Positions 42,076-50,576 of a DNA stretch of 64,000 bases are shown piece after piece; position 1 is the stretch's first letter; each line of letters begins with the position of its first letter. The notes under the pieces were generated by a model. The model was given only the letters and a program-made list of their open reading frames with translations. It was not told the DNA's origin and searched no databases. Position numbers and translations under genes: made by a program. Origin of the DNA: Acidobacteriota bacterium. Lineage in GTDB: Bacteria; Acidobacteriota; UBA6911; RPQK01; JAJDTT01. The stretch lies in assembly GCA_028874215.1 (NCBI GenBank), contig JAPPLF010000066.1:1-64000 (forward strand), given 5' to 3'.

Positions 42076-42186
42076 CCGGCCAGGGCCTCCGCGGGGCAAT
42101 GCCCGTTTCCCGTCCTCCTCCGGCCCGCGGGCCTATCCGGAGCCGGGCCGGGCCGGGGTCCTTGGGTTTCATTCCGGCGGATCACA

Positions 42187-45100
42187 TTGAAGAAGGCCTT
42201 GGACGCACTACTCGCATCGCTTGCCCCGGACTCCGGGTCACCCTCCACGGAGCGGGCGCGGAAAGCCGTCTTCCTGGCCCGGCAGCTTCAGGAAACGGCG
42301 GCGGCGCTTCAAACCCCCGTGGAAGCGAGGCAGCAGGCCGAACTGGAGCGGATGGTGCAGAGTCCCCACGACAAGGCGACGCTCACCCAACTCACCGACC
42401 AGGCCTTCCGCTCCAACAGTCCGCATCGCGCCGTCGACCAGATCCTGCACATCCTGGACGTGCAGGGAATCCCTCGTTTCTTCAGCGGGCTGGACCGGAC
42501 CCTGCTCAGGGGCTTTCGCTCCTTCGGCTCCTACCTCCCCGGGGTGGCGGCTCCCCTGGTGAAGGAAAGGATGCGGGAAGAGACCGCCAATGTCGTTCTC
42601 CCCGCCGAAGAGGCTCTGCTGGGCCGGCACCTGGAGGCGCGTCGTCAGGGCGGCGTGCGGATGAACGTCAATTTCCTGGGCGAGGCCCTCCTGGGAGAAT
42701 CCGAGGCGCAGAGGCGCCTGGAGTCGTATCTCCGCGCTCTTCAGCTCCCGGAGCTGGAGGTCATTTCGGTCAAGATCTCCACAATCTACTCGCAAATCTC
42801 GTCGCTGGCCTTCGAGCAGACCGTCTCCGTGCTCTGCGATCGAATGGAACTACTGTATCGCGCGGCGGCCAGGGAGCGCTTTCGCCGCCGGGACGGCACC
42901 GAAGCGCCCAAGTTCGTCTACCTCGACATGGAGGAGTACCGTGACCTGGCGGTCACCACCGAGGTCTTTCTCCGCACTCTCGCTCGCAAGGGTCTCGAGC
43001 ACGCCGGCGCTGGGATCGCTCTTCAGGCCTACCTCCCCGACTCCTACCTGGCCCAAAAGAGAATCAACGCCTGGGCCAGAGAACGCGTGAATCGGGGAGG
43101 AGCGCCTGTGACCATCCGGCTGGTGAAGGGCGCCAACCTGGAGATGGAACGTGTGGAGGCTTCGCTACGGGGTTGGAAGCAGGCTCCTTTCAGGTCGAAG
43201 CTGGAGACCGACGCCAACTTCAAGCGCATGCTGCACGAAGCCCTGACGCCGGAGAACATCGCCGCCGTGCGCCTGGGGGTGGCCTCGCACAATCTCTTCG
43301 ACGTCTCGTACGCTCTGCTGTTGGCAGCGGAAGCCGGCGCCCTGGACCGGGTGCAGTTCGAGATGCTGGAAGGGATGGCCAACGCCCAGCGCCGCGCCCT
43401 GTTCGAGCTGACGCAAAACGTCCTCCTCTATGCGCCGGCGACCCGGAAGGAGGACTTCATCAACGCCATCGGATACCTGTTTCGCCGGTTGGACGAGAAC
43501 ACGGGACCCGACAATTTCCTCCGGCACGCCTTCCGGCTGGTCCCGGACAGCCCGGAGTGGAAACGGCTGGAAGAGGGGTTCCTCGAATCCTCCCGCCGCC
43601 GCGAGTCCGTTTCGGAAAAACCCCGGCGTGTCCAGAACCGCCTTGCCGAAACCGGCGTGTCGCCACGCCCGGGTTCGTGGAGCCGATTCGTCAACGAGCC
43701 AGACACCGACTTCTCATTGCCGGCCAACCGCGAGTGGGCCCAAGGCATCATCGAGCGCTGGAAACCCCGGCACGGCGAACACAGGGTGGAGGTTCCCCTG
43801 GTGGTGGACGGGAGGGAGATCTTCCGGGATCGGGAGTTGCAAGACTGTCTCGATCCATCCCGGCCGGGCCTGATCGTGGGCCGCTACCGGCAGGCCAACG
43901 AGGAGGACGTGGAGCGGGCCGTGGCCTGCGCTCGAAACGATCCGGACGGCTGGCGCCGGAAGCCGGTGAAAGAGCGTTCCCAGGTCCTGGCGGCTGTGGC
44001 CCGGGAGCTGCGTCGCAGCCGGGGAGACCTCATGGGCGCCGCCCTGGCGGACGGCGGGAAAACCTTGTCCGAGTCGGACCCGGAGGTTTCCGAGGTCGTG
44101 GACTTCGTCGTTTTCTACGACCTGGCCGCCCGCTACTTCCAGGACCTCCCCGGTTCGAGGGCCGAACCGAAGGGCGTCGTGGTGGTCGTCTCCCCCTGGA
44201 ACTTCCCCATCGCCATTCCCGGAGGCGGTATCGCCGCCGCACTGGCCGCGGGGAACACCGTCATCCTCAAACCCTCTCCCGACACCGTGCTGGTGGCCCA
44301 TGAGCTGTGCCGGTGTTTCTGGAGGGCCGGGGTTTCGCGGCGGACTCTGCAGATGGCGCCGTGCGCCGTCGCGACAGGCGGGTCCCGATTGGTCTCTCAC
44401 CCGGCGGTGGACGCCGTCATTCTGACCGGCGGCACGGAAACCGCCCTGCGGATGCTCCGCCTCAAGCCGGACATGAATCTCCTGGCGGAAACCGGGGGCA
44501 AGAACGCGGCCACCCTGACTGCCCTGGGAGATCGGGAACTGGCCATCAGTCACGTGATTCACTCCGCGTTCAGCCACAGCGGACAGAAATGCTCCGCCAC
44601 GTCCCTGCTCCTCGTCGAGGAGGAGACCTGCCGGGACCCCAAGTTCAAGGAGACACTCTGCGACGCGGTGCGGAGCCTGGAGGTCGGGTCGGCCTGGGAT
44701 CGGAGGAATCGCATGGGGCCCCTGATTCGCCCCCCGTCCGGCGCCCTGGAAAGGGGCCTCAAGGAACTGGAACCCGGCGAGTCATGGGCGGTCATGCCCA
44801 GGCGGATGGAGGACAATCCCTGCCTCTACTCGCCGGGGGTCAAATGGGACGTCCGACCGGGAAGCTTCACCCACCTGACCGAGCTCTTCGGTCCCGTGCT
44901 GGGGGTGATGCGGGTGAAGAACCTGGACGAGGCGCTGGGCCTCATCCGTCAGACCGGCTACGGATTGACCGCTGGGTTGGAGAGCCTCGACGATCGCGAG
45001 CAGGCGTACTGGTGCGACCGCGTCGACGCGGGAAACCTCTACGTCAACCGGGGAACCACCGGCGCTGTCGTGCTTCGTCAACCCTTCGGGGGCATGGCCA

Positions 45101-45816
45101 AGTCCGCCTTTGGTCCCGGCATCAAGGCGGGAGGCCCCAACTACGTGTCCCAACTCATGAACTTCAGCGACACCGAGCCTCCAAATGGTCCCACCCCGGT
45201 CGCCGACCCCCATCTCGCCGCCCTCCGGTCGCGCCTGAAACAACCGCTTCCTGCCGCCGTCACGGCGAATGGGGACGAACTGCCCCGCGTCGTGGCGGCT
45301 CTGGAAAGCTACTGGGCCAGCAGGCGGGACGAATTCGGACGCACCCATGACCATTTCCGCCTCGTGGGCCAGGACAACCTGCGGCGTTATCTCCCCGTCC
45401 GCCGGCTCTGCATCCGCGTGGACCCCTCCGATTCCCTGTTCGAGATCTTCGCCCGCGCCTGCGCGGCCAAGGCCGCCGGCTGCCGCGCGGCCATGAGCCT
45501 GCCCAGGGGATGGTCGTCTCCGGCCGTCGATTGGCTGAGGGAGCTGACCGGGTCGTGGGAGGAATCCATCGAATTTATCCGCGAGACCGACCATGAACTG
45601 GCGGACCGGGTCCGCTTTGCGATGCCGGAGCGGGTACCGGGAATTGTGTTCCGGGCGGCGGCCGCGTCCGGAGTCTACCTGGCGCGGACCCCGGTGCTGG
45701 CCCAGGGCCGGGTAGAGTTGCTCTGGTACCTCCGCGAACAGAGCATCAGCATCGATTACCATCGCTACGGCAACCTGGGCATCCGGGAAGGGGACGAGAG
45801 GATGGGGGTCTCGTAG
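42187..45816 (+). CDS. putA: Bifunctional proline dehydrogenase / P5C dehydrogenase
   Basis: The 1209-residue protein has an N-terminal proline dehydrogenase barrel (about 85-480; VRMNVNFLGEALLGE, PVTIRLVKGANLEME). A P5C dehydrogenase follows (about 510-990), with Glu in LAETGGKNAATLTA and catalytic Cys in HSGQKCSATS. A C-terminal 200-residue region (about 1000-1209) is an extra domain seen in larger PutA forms and needed for channelling. There is no N-terminal ribbon-helix-helix, so it is not its own repressor. The start is TTG 42187. It oxidises proline to glutamate. Confidence 0.94.
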   Translation: MKKALDALLASLAPDSGSPSTERARKAVFLARQLQETAAALQTPVEARQQAELERMVQSPHDKATLTQLTDQAFRSNSPHRAVDQILHILDVQGIPRFFSGLDRTLLRGFRSFGSYLPGVAAPLVKERMREETANVVLPAEEALLGRHLEARRQGGVRMNVNFLGEALLGESEAQRRLESYLRALQLPELEVISVKISTIYSQISSLAFEQTVSVLCDRMELLYRAAARERFRRRDGTEAPKFVYLDMEEYRDLAVTTEVFLRTLARKGLEHAGAGIALQAYLPDSYLAQKRINAWARERVNRGGAPVTIRLVKGANLEMERVEASLRGWKQAPFRSKLETDANFKRMLHEALTPENIAAVRLGVASHNLFDVSYALLLAAEAGALDRVQFEMLEGMANAQRRALFELTQNVLLYAPATRKEDFINAIGYLFRRLDENTGPDNFLRHAFRLVPDSPEWKRLEEGFLESSRRRESVSEKPRRVQNRLAETGVSPRPGSWSRFVNEPDTDFSLPANREWAQGIIERWKPRHGEHRVEVPLVVDGREIFRDRELQDCLDPSRPGLIVGRYRQANEEDVERAVACARNDPDGWRRKPVKERSQVLAAVARELRRSRGDLMGAALADGGKTLSESDPEVSEVVDFVVFYDLAARYFQDLPGSRAEPKGVVVVVSPWNFPIAIPGGGIAAALAAGNTVILKPSPDTVLVAHELCRCFWRAGVSRRTLQMAPCAVATGGSRLVSHPAVDAVILTGGTETALRMLRLKPDMNLLAETGGKNAATLTALGDRELAISHVIHSAFSHSGQKCSATSLLLVEEETCRDPKFKETLCDAVRSLEVGSAWDRRNRMGPLIRPPSGALERGLKELEPGESWAVMPRRMEDNPCLYSPGVKWDVRPGSFTHLTELFGPVLGVMRVKNLDEALGLIRQTGYGLTAGLESLDDREQAYWCDRVDAGNLYVNRGTTGAVVLRQPFGGMAKSAFGPGIKAGGPNYVSQLMNFSDTEPPNGPTPVADPHLAALRSRLKQPLPAAVTANGDELPRVVAALESYWASRRDEFGRTHDHFRLVGQDNLRRYLPVRRLCIRVDPSDSLFEIFARACAAKAAGCRAAMSLPRGWSSPAVDWLRELTGSWEESIEFIRETDHELADRVRFAMPERVPGIVFRAAAASGVYLARTPVLAQGRVELLWYLREQSISIDYHRYGNLGIREGDERMGVS

Positions 45817-45843
45817 GCCGGGTCGACCGATAATCGGCCATCC

Positions 45844-46293
45844 TTACTGCCGGCAGTTCGTCCAGAGCATCTTAACCGGCATCGCGAAGAGCCTGGAACC
45901 GGCCTTTTGAACGCGGTCGCCGTCATGGAGGATGATGCCGCACGCGAAACGATCGCCGACGGCCTCTCGCAGGCGTTTCAAGCCCTTGAAGTCCCTGGGG
46001 CGGACCGTTGCGCCGGCTTTGACTTCGATCCCGACGACTGCGCCGGGGGATCGCTCCAGCACGAAATCGACTTCGACCTGGTCCTTGTCGCGATAATGAC
46101 TAATGGCCAGTTCGTCGCCGGAAAGATTGGCCGTCTTGGCGATCTCGGCGTAAACGAAGCTTTCCAGATGAGGCCCCAGCTTCTGCCGGTCCCTGGCCAC
46201 TGTCGCCGCCGATACCCGCTGAAGCGCCGCCAGCAGGCCGGAATCCAGAAAGTGCAGTTTCGGCGCCTTGACGAGCCTCTTCAGTCCACACAA
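45844..46293 (-). pseudogene. C-terminal fragment of a DUF4143 AAA+ ATPase
   Basis: About 149 residues match the end of COG1373-type ATPases: KRLVKAPKLHFLDSGLLAAL, GPHLESFVYAEI, and DQVEVDFVLERSPG...GIEVKAG, a nuclease-like DUF4143 tail. These proteins are normally about 380-450 residues with an N-terminal P-loop domain. No AAA+ domain is found upstream; the reading is cut off where tandem repeats and tRNA-Ser begin. I see it as a remnant. Confidence 0.75.
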
Positions 46294-46310
46294 ATTCCCC
46301 GAGGTTTATC

Positions 46311-46376
46311 GTCCGATCCGGCATCAGCTATCGTCCAATTCGGAATGCAGGCCCGTCCGATTCGGAATGCAGGCCG
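46311..46376. repeat. Three tandem 22-bp repeats beside tRNA-Ser
   Basis: Units start at 46311, 46333 and 46355, each reading GTCC(G/A)AT(T/C)CGG followed by a less conserved half. The second and third differ by only two or three bases; the first is more divergent. They lie between the DUF4143 fragment and the tRNA 3' end, upstream of the fragment on its strand. They could be operators for its lost promoter or an integration-related scar. Confidence 0.7.
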
Positions 46377-46454
46377 GAATCGAAGCGATCGCCATCTCAA
46401 AACCCGGCCGCACCACGGGGGAGGTTGGACTTTCCGGGAGGCCTCTGGAGGAGC

Positions 46455-46544
46455 TGGCGGAGGAGGTAGGATTCGAACCCACGGTGCCCTTTCGGACACA
46501 GCGGTTTTCAAGACCGCCGCCTTAAACCACTCGGCCACTCCTCC
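46455..46544 (-). tRNA. tRNA-Ser (anticodon UGA), CCA encoded
   Basis: Read on the minus strand, the acceptor 5' side GGAGGAG pairs with CTCCTCC at 46459-46465. The anticodon stem GCGGT/ACCGC encloses loop CTTGAAA with anticodon TGA. A long variable arm (GTGTCC-GAAA-GGGCAC) marks a class II serine tRNA. The T arm GTGGG-TTCGAAT-CCTAC, discriminator G and an encoded CCA (46455-46457) complete it. The serS gene lies 2.3 kb away on the same strand. Confidence 0.96.
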
Positions 46545-46595
46545 GGCTGGAACGCGCCCTCCATTCTCTCACAGCCGGAGCCGGGCGCGCGGAAT

Positions 46596-47657
46596 TCAGC
46601 CAAGCTCCACCTGGTCCTGGATCCGCTGCATGTGGGCCATCTTGGCCTCGTGGGGCAGGAAGGAGCACCGAACCGCCTGCAACGCGATTCGCTGAAGGTC
46701 CTGGGCCGTCAGCCCGAAGATGCGCGAGGCCTTCAGATACTCCTGGGTCAAGCTGGTCTGGAACAGGCCGGGATCGTCCGTGTTCAAGGTCACCGGAACG
46801 CCGCGGCGGTAGAGGAGGGGAAAGGGGTGCTGAGACAGCGGAGCCCACGCCCGGGTCCTGAGGTTGCTGGTCAGGCAGACGTCCAGCCCGACGGCATGCT
46901 CCCGCAGATACTCGATCAGGCGCGGGTCCCGCGCCGCCTGGACGCCGTGGCCGATCCGGTTGGCGCCCAGGTCTTTGAGGGCGCTCCAGACCTGGTCCGG
47001 CTCGCCGATCTCACCGGCGTGGACATGAATGTAGATCTCATGGGCCTTGGCCCAGAGAAAGACATCACGATACTCGGTCAGGGGGAGGGACAACTCGTCA
47101 CCTCCCATACCCAACGCCACGACGCCCCGGCTCCGGTGCTCCGCCGCCAACCGGGCCGTCCTCCACGCCGCTTCCACGCCGAACTGGCGCACGCAGTCCA
47201 GCACCCAGCGGATGATCAGGCCCTTCTCCTCGAACCGGGCTCCTGTTTTCAACAGATGCCGCAGTATTGCCCGGCCGTCCCTGCCCCAGATCCAGGGAAT
47301 GGACGGTGAATAGATGATCTCCGCATAGAAGACGCCCTGCCGGAGAAGGCTCTCGGCCAAGTCCTCCAGGATGTCGCCGTAGTCCTCCTTGCCGCGCACG
47401 TGTTGGCAGACCACCTTGAAGGCGCCCAGGAATTCGTGGAGGCTCCCGTACCGGTAGAGGTTCTCCGTCAACGCGGCGGCGCTGAGGGACGCATATTCCG
47501 TGCCGTATTTTCGGGCGAGGGCAAGGAGCCGCTCGGGCCCCACGCTCCCCTCGAGATGAAGATGCAATTCGGCCTTGGGGAGACTCCGAACATATGACTC
47601 GGAGACGGCTGTCCTGGAAGCGTTTCGCCGCGTTTCGCGGCCTTCCCGGCCGATCAT
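46596..47657 (-). CDS. add: Adenosine deaminase
   Basis: The 353-residue protein has the zinc-binding start KAELHLHLEGSV, the catalytic HAGE, the His in RIGHGVQAARD, and the C-terminal zinc Asp in LNTDDPGLF. VCLTSNLRTRAW is the matching family stretch (Asn-Leu-Arg in place of the usual Asn-Val-Gln/Arg). It deaminates adenosine to inosine, or acts on a related adenine compound. It ends close to tRNA-Ser. A 201-bp gap upstream separates it from the GntR-type gene on the same strand, so it probably has its own promoter. Confidence 0.92.
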   Translation of the reverse strand: MIGREGRETRRNASRTAVSESYVRSLPKAELHLHLEGSVGPERLLALARKYGTEYASLSAAALTENLYRYGSLHEFLGAFKVVCQHVRGKEDYGDILEDLAESLLRQGVFYAEIIYSPSIPWIWGRDGRAILRHLLKTGARFEEKGLIIRWVLDCVRQFGVEAAWRTARLAAEHRSRGVVALGMGGDELSLPLTEYRDVFLWAKAHEIYIHVHAGEIGEPDQVWSALKDLGANRIGHGVQAARDPRLIEYLREHAVGLDVCLTSNLRTRAWAPLSQHPFPLLYRRGVPVTLNTDDPGLFQTSLTQEYLKASRIFGLTAQDLQRIALQAVRCSFLPHEAKMAHMQRIQDQVELG

Positions 47658-47858
47658 TCCTCACCTGCTGCGGGAGCCGCCGAGCGTTCCCGGCTCCTAG
47701 GAGCCTGCGCCGCAGAAATCAATCTACTGCGAAAGCGGTGAATCGGTCCATATTTCCCCGATTTCTCGACGAATAGAACAACTATGCACCTCGAAATCGT
47801 GAAAATCTGTCCTCGATTCCCCACTTTCTCGCTACGATCATTTCTACGGCGCAGACTC

Positions 47859-48809
47859 CTACCCCAAGAGCTGGAGCGCACGGAGCTGGTCGATGGTCTC
47901 CTGGGAAATGAACTTGTCGTACGTCTTCAACGTCTTCGTGGGCGGCGTCCGCTTTCGCATCTCGTCCCAGCACATGGGAGAAACGAAAATCAGGTCCGCA
48001 TCACGGACGATCTTCTCGATGAGGTCCTGCCTGGAAATGGGGGCGATCCAGAACTTCATCTCGGTCGACGGGTGGTAGATGTTCATGAAGACGTCCCAGG
48101 AAGCGTGCAGGGTGTCTTCATCCCGGACCACGATGGCCACGTTCTCGTCGCGGGCCGCACTCAACACCTCACGATAGATCTCGTGACTGGGCTTGATCTC
48201 CACCAGCTTCTTGCCGAAACGGCGTGACAGTTCCCTGACCTCCTCCAGGTGATAGCTGGTGGTCAGAAGGAACTCGCTGCCGCTGAGAAGCGCCCGGGCG
48301 GTATCGCTCTCGACGTCGCCCAGGGACACGCTCCGGGCCTGCACCCCCGGCATGCGAAGCTCCAGCTCCCGGGAGAACACATAGGCTTCCTCCTCGTGGT
48401 CGACGACAGCCAGACGCAACTGCCTCAGATCGGTCCCGTTCCAGTAGGCGTCCAACAGGCCCCTGAACTTGTCCGGCGAGAGGCCCAGGCTCCTGGCCTT
48501 GGCGGACACCTCGCCCAGCAGCTTGAAGACTGCATGCCGCCGCATCTGCCCATAGGAGCCCTTGCCGCTCCTTTCCTTCAGGAAGGCCCCGCTGCCCTTC
48601 ACGATCTCCAGGTAGTTCTCCTCGGCCAACCTCAGATAAATCTTGCGCGTCGTCTTGTAGTTGATCCCCAGGTGATCGGACACCTCACGGATGGACGGCA
48701 GGCGGTCCCCGGCCCGAATCTTGCCGCAATAGATGGCCGAGAGGAGCTGCCCCTTGATCTGCTCGTAGAAGCTGAGCCGAACCGACTTGTCCAGATTGAA
48801 TCCGATCAT
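47859..48809 (-). CDS. GntR-type transcriptional regulator with unusual C-terminal domain
   Basis: The 316-residue protein has an N-terminal winged helix of the GntR family (SFYEQIKGQLLSAIYCGKI, GDRLPSIREVSDHLGINYKTTRKIYLRL). Its C-terminal 200 residues (SGSEFLLTTSYHLEEVRELSRRFGKKL, IVVRDEDTLHASWDVF, DADLIFVSPMCWDEM) do not match the FCD, UTRA or aminotransferase domains. They look like a two-lobe alpha/beta fold. The ligand is unknown. ATG 48809 follows the serS stop by four bases, so it is transcribed with serS. Confidence 0.85.
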   Translation of the reverse strand: MIGFNLDKSVRLSFYEQIKGQLLSAIYCGKIRAGDRLPSIREVSDHLGINYKTTRKIYLRLAEENYLEIVKGSGAFLKERSGKGSYGQMRRHAVFKLLGEVSAKARSLGLSPDKFRGLLDAYWNGTDLRQLRLAVVDHEEEAYVFSRELELRMPGVQARSVSLGDVESDTARALLSGSEFLLTTSYHLEEVRELSRRFGKKLVEIKPSHEIYREVLSAARDENVAIVVRDEDTLHASWDVFMNIYHPSTEMKFWIAPISRQDLIEKIVRDADLIFVSPMCWDEMRKRTPPTKTLKTYDKFISQETIDQLRALQLLG

Positions 48810-48813
48810 CTGT

Positions 48814-50100
48814 TCAGGAACACTCCCCGGGCGTCAAACGCTCCAGGCCATGCATGTAGGAGCGGAGCGCCTCCGGAATCCGGACGCTGCCGTCCTCCTG
48901 CTGGAAATTCTCCACCAGCGCCACCCAGGTCCGTCCGATCGCCAATCCGGACCCGTTCAAAGTGTGGACCAGCCGATTTCCGGAGCCCTGCGCCGGACGG
49001 TATCGAATCCTGCAGCGCCGAGCCTGAAAGTCGGTGAAGTTGCTGCATGAGGAAATCTCCCGATAAGTATTCTGGCTGGGCACCCACACCTCCAGATCGT
49101 ACGTCTTGGCGGCGCTGAATCCCATGTCGCCGGTGGAGAGAACCACGACCCGATAGGGGATTTCCAGCGCCTTGAGCACCGCTTCGGCGTGGCCGGTCAA
49201 CTGCTCCAATTGACGGGCGGAGTCTTCCGGCCGTGTGAACTTGACCAGCTCGACCTTGTTGAACTGGTGGAGGCGGATCAGCCCCCGGGTGTCCTTGCCG
49301 TAAGACCCGGCCTCGCTCCGGAAGCAGGGCGTGTATGCGGTGAGGTTGATGGGAAGATCTTCCTCTTCCAGGATCTCGCCGGCGAAGACATTGGTCAGCG
49401 GGACCTCGGCGGTGGGGACGAGGAAGTAGTCGGAACCGGCCACCCGGAAGAGGTCTTCCTCGAACTTGGGGAGGTTTCCGGTGCCGAAAAAACTGCGGCG
49501 ATTGGCCAGGAAGGGAGGGATCACTTCCCGGTATCCGTGGCGGCGGGTGTGGAGATCCAGCATCATGTTGATGAGCGCCCGCTCCAGCAGGGCGCCGGCG
49601 CCGGAATAGAGGCTGAAACGGGCGCCGGCGATCTTGCTGGCCCGTTCCAGGTCCAGGATGCCCAGGCGGGCCCCCAACTCGACATGGTCCCGGACGGGAA
49701 AGGAGAATTCGGGAGGTCTTCCCACGATGCGGACGACTTCGTTGGCGGCGCTGTCCTTTCCCGAGGGCACCCCCTCGGCCGCCAGATTCGGGATCCAGGA
49801 AAGGAACGAGTCCATCCGGGTCCGGAGGCCGGTCAGGTTCTCCTCCAGCTCCTTGATCCGGGCAGAGACCCGCTTCATCTCCCGGATCTGGGCACTGGCA
49901 TCGCCGCCCCGCTTGCGGCGCCTCGCGATCTCGGTGCTGGTGCGGTTGCGGACGGCCCTCAGCTCCTCCGACTCGATCCGGGCCGCCCGCTCGCGAGCGT
50001 CCAGAGCCAGGAACTCCCCGGCGTCCAAGGAAAAGCCCCGCTCCTTCAATCCGGTCTCGACCTGTTCCAGATTGCCCCTGATGAAAGCCCGATCCAACAT
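48814..50100 (-). CDS. serS: Seryl-tRNA synthetase
   Basis: The 428-residue class II synthetase has an N-terminal coiled-coil arm (about 25-110) that grips the long arm of tRNA-Ser. The core has motif 2 PCFRSEAGSYGKDTRGLIRLHQF, and motif 3 near LVHTLNGSGLAIGRTW. Expected family length. ATG 50100 (MLDRAFIRGNLEQV) is the family start. The GntR-type gene follows four bases after the stop. Confidence 0.95.
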   Translation of the reverse strand: MLDRAFIRGNLEQVETGLKERGFSLDAGEFLALDARERAARIESEELRAVRNRTSTEIARRRKRGGDASAQIREMKRVSARIKELEENLTGLRTRMDSFLSWIPNLAAEGVPSGKDSAANEVVRIVGRPPEFSFPVRDHVELGARLGILDLERASKIAGARFSLYSGAGALLERALINMMLDLHTRRHGYREVIPPFLANRRSFFGTGNLPKFEEDLFRVAGSDYFLVPTAEVPLTNVFAGEILEEEDLPINLTAYTPCFRSEAGSYGKDTRGLIRLHQFNKVELVKFTRPEDSARQLEQLTGHAEAVLKALEIPYRVVVLSTGDMGFSAAKTYDLEVWVPSQNTYREISSCSNFTDFQARRCRIRYRPAQGSGNRLVHTLNGSGLAIGRTWVALVENFQQEDGSVRIPEALRSYMHGLERLTPGECS

Positions 50101-50214
50101 CGCCGGCCAGTATCTCAAAGAGGAGCGGAAAGAGGAATGAGGCGGGACGGGTGAACGGGGAGGCCGGCTGAGGCGGTCCGGCCGCGGATCGTGGCAAAAG
50201 GGGGAAAGGGTTGC

Positions 50215-50220
50215 TATATT
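50215..50220 (+). promoter_or_regulatory. Extended -10 box TATATT upstream of the FmdB-like gene
   Basis: GTTGCTATATT includes the extended TGC. Transcription would begin near 50227, giving a 30-base leader that contains GGAGGGG before ATG 50257. Unlike several genes in the window this one has a normal leader. Confidence 0.45.
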
Positions 50221-50256
50221 CTACGGTTTTTGGAGGGGTTGCTTGCGGGTGCCGCG

Positions 50257-50538
50257 ATGCCGCTTTACGAATACGCTTGCGACAGTTGCGGAGAGACCAT
50301 CGAAGTGCTTCAGCGGTTCTCGGACCCGCCCCTGGAGACGTGCAATACTTGCGGCGGAACGCTGGAGAAGCTGATCTCGGCGCCGAGTATCCAGTTCAAG
50401 GGGTCAGGCTGGTACGTCACCGACTACGCCCGCAAGGACACCGGATCGGAGACCAAAACGGAAACCGCCAAGAAGGAACCGTCCAAAGCCGCCGCCGACA
50501 GTGCGGCTCCCAAAACTGAATCCAAGAAGGAAAGCTGA
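50257..50538 (+). CDS. FmdB-family zinc-ribbon protein
   Basis: The 93-residue protein begins MPLYEYACDSCGETIEVLQ and has the second Cys pair CNTCGG, a four-Cys zinc ribbon of the FmdB/CxxC regulatory family. KLISAPSIQFKGSGWYVTDYA is the conserved tail. The last 35 residues are Lys/Ala/Ser-rich and disordered. The exact role of this family is unclear. It is followed by purD 38 bases downstream on the same strand. Confidence 0.88.
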   Translation: MPLYEYACDSCGETIEVLQRFSDPPLETCNTCGGTLEKLISAPSIQFKGSGWYVTDYARKDTGSETKTETAKKEPSKAAADSAAPKTESKKES

Positions 50539-50576
50539 CCCAGGCAGGATTCGAGCCTGGCCGTCGCGAAACAACA

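Noticed and set aside
39670-42099. 809-codon minus-strand frame over the decarboxylase
   Set aside because: It is a shadow of the plus-strand genes, which contain a PLP lysine motif and a signal peptide; the shadow has no recognisable domain.
46311-46376. Tandem 22-bp repeats as a CRISPR array
   Set aside because: There are no spacers between units, only three units, and no cas genes in the window.
46281-46538. 85-codon minus-strand open frame starting MAEWFKAAVLKTA
   Set aside because: It is a common false gene made by translating a tRNA-Ser gene; the tRNA structure is complete here.
50192-50216. Sigma-54 promoter (TGGCA ... TTGCT) before the FmdB-like gene
   Set aside because: GG and GC are 20 bases apart instead of 10. 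An extended -10 fits better.
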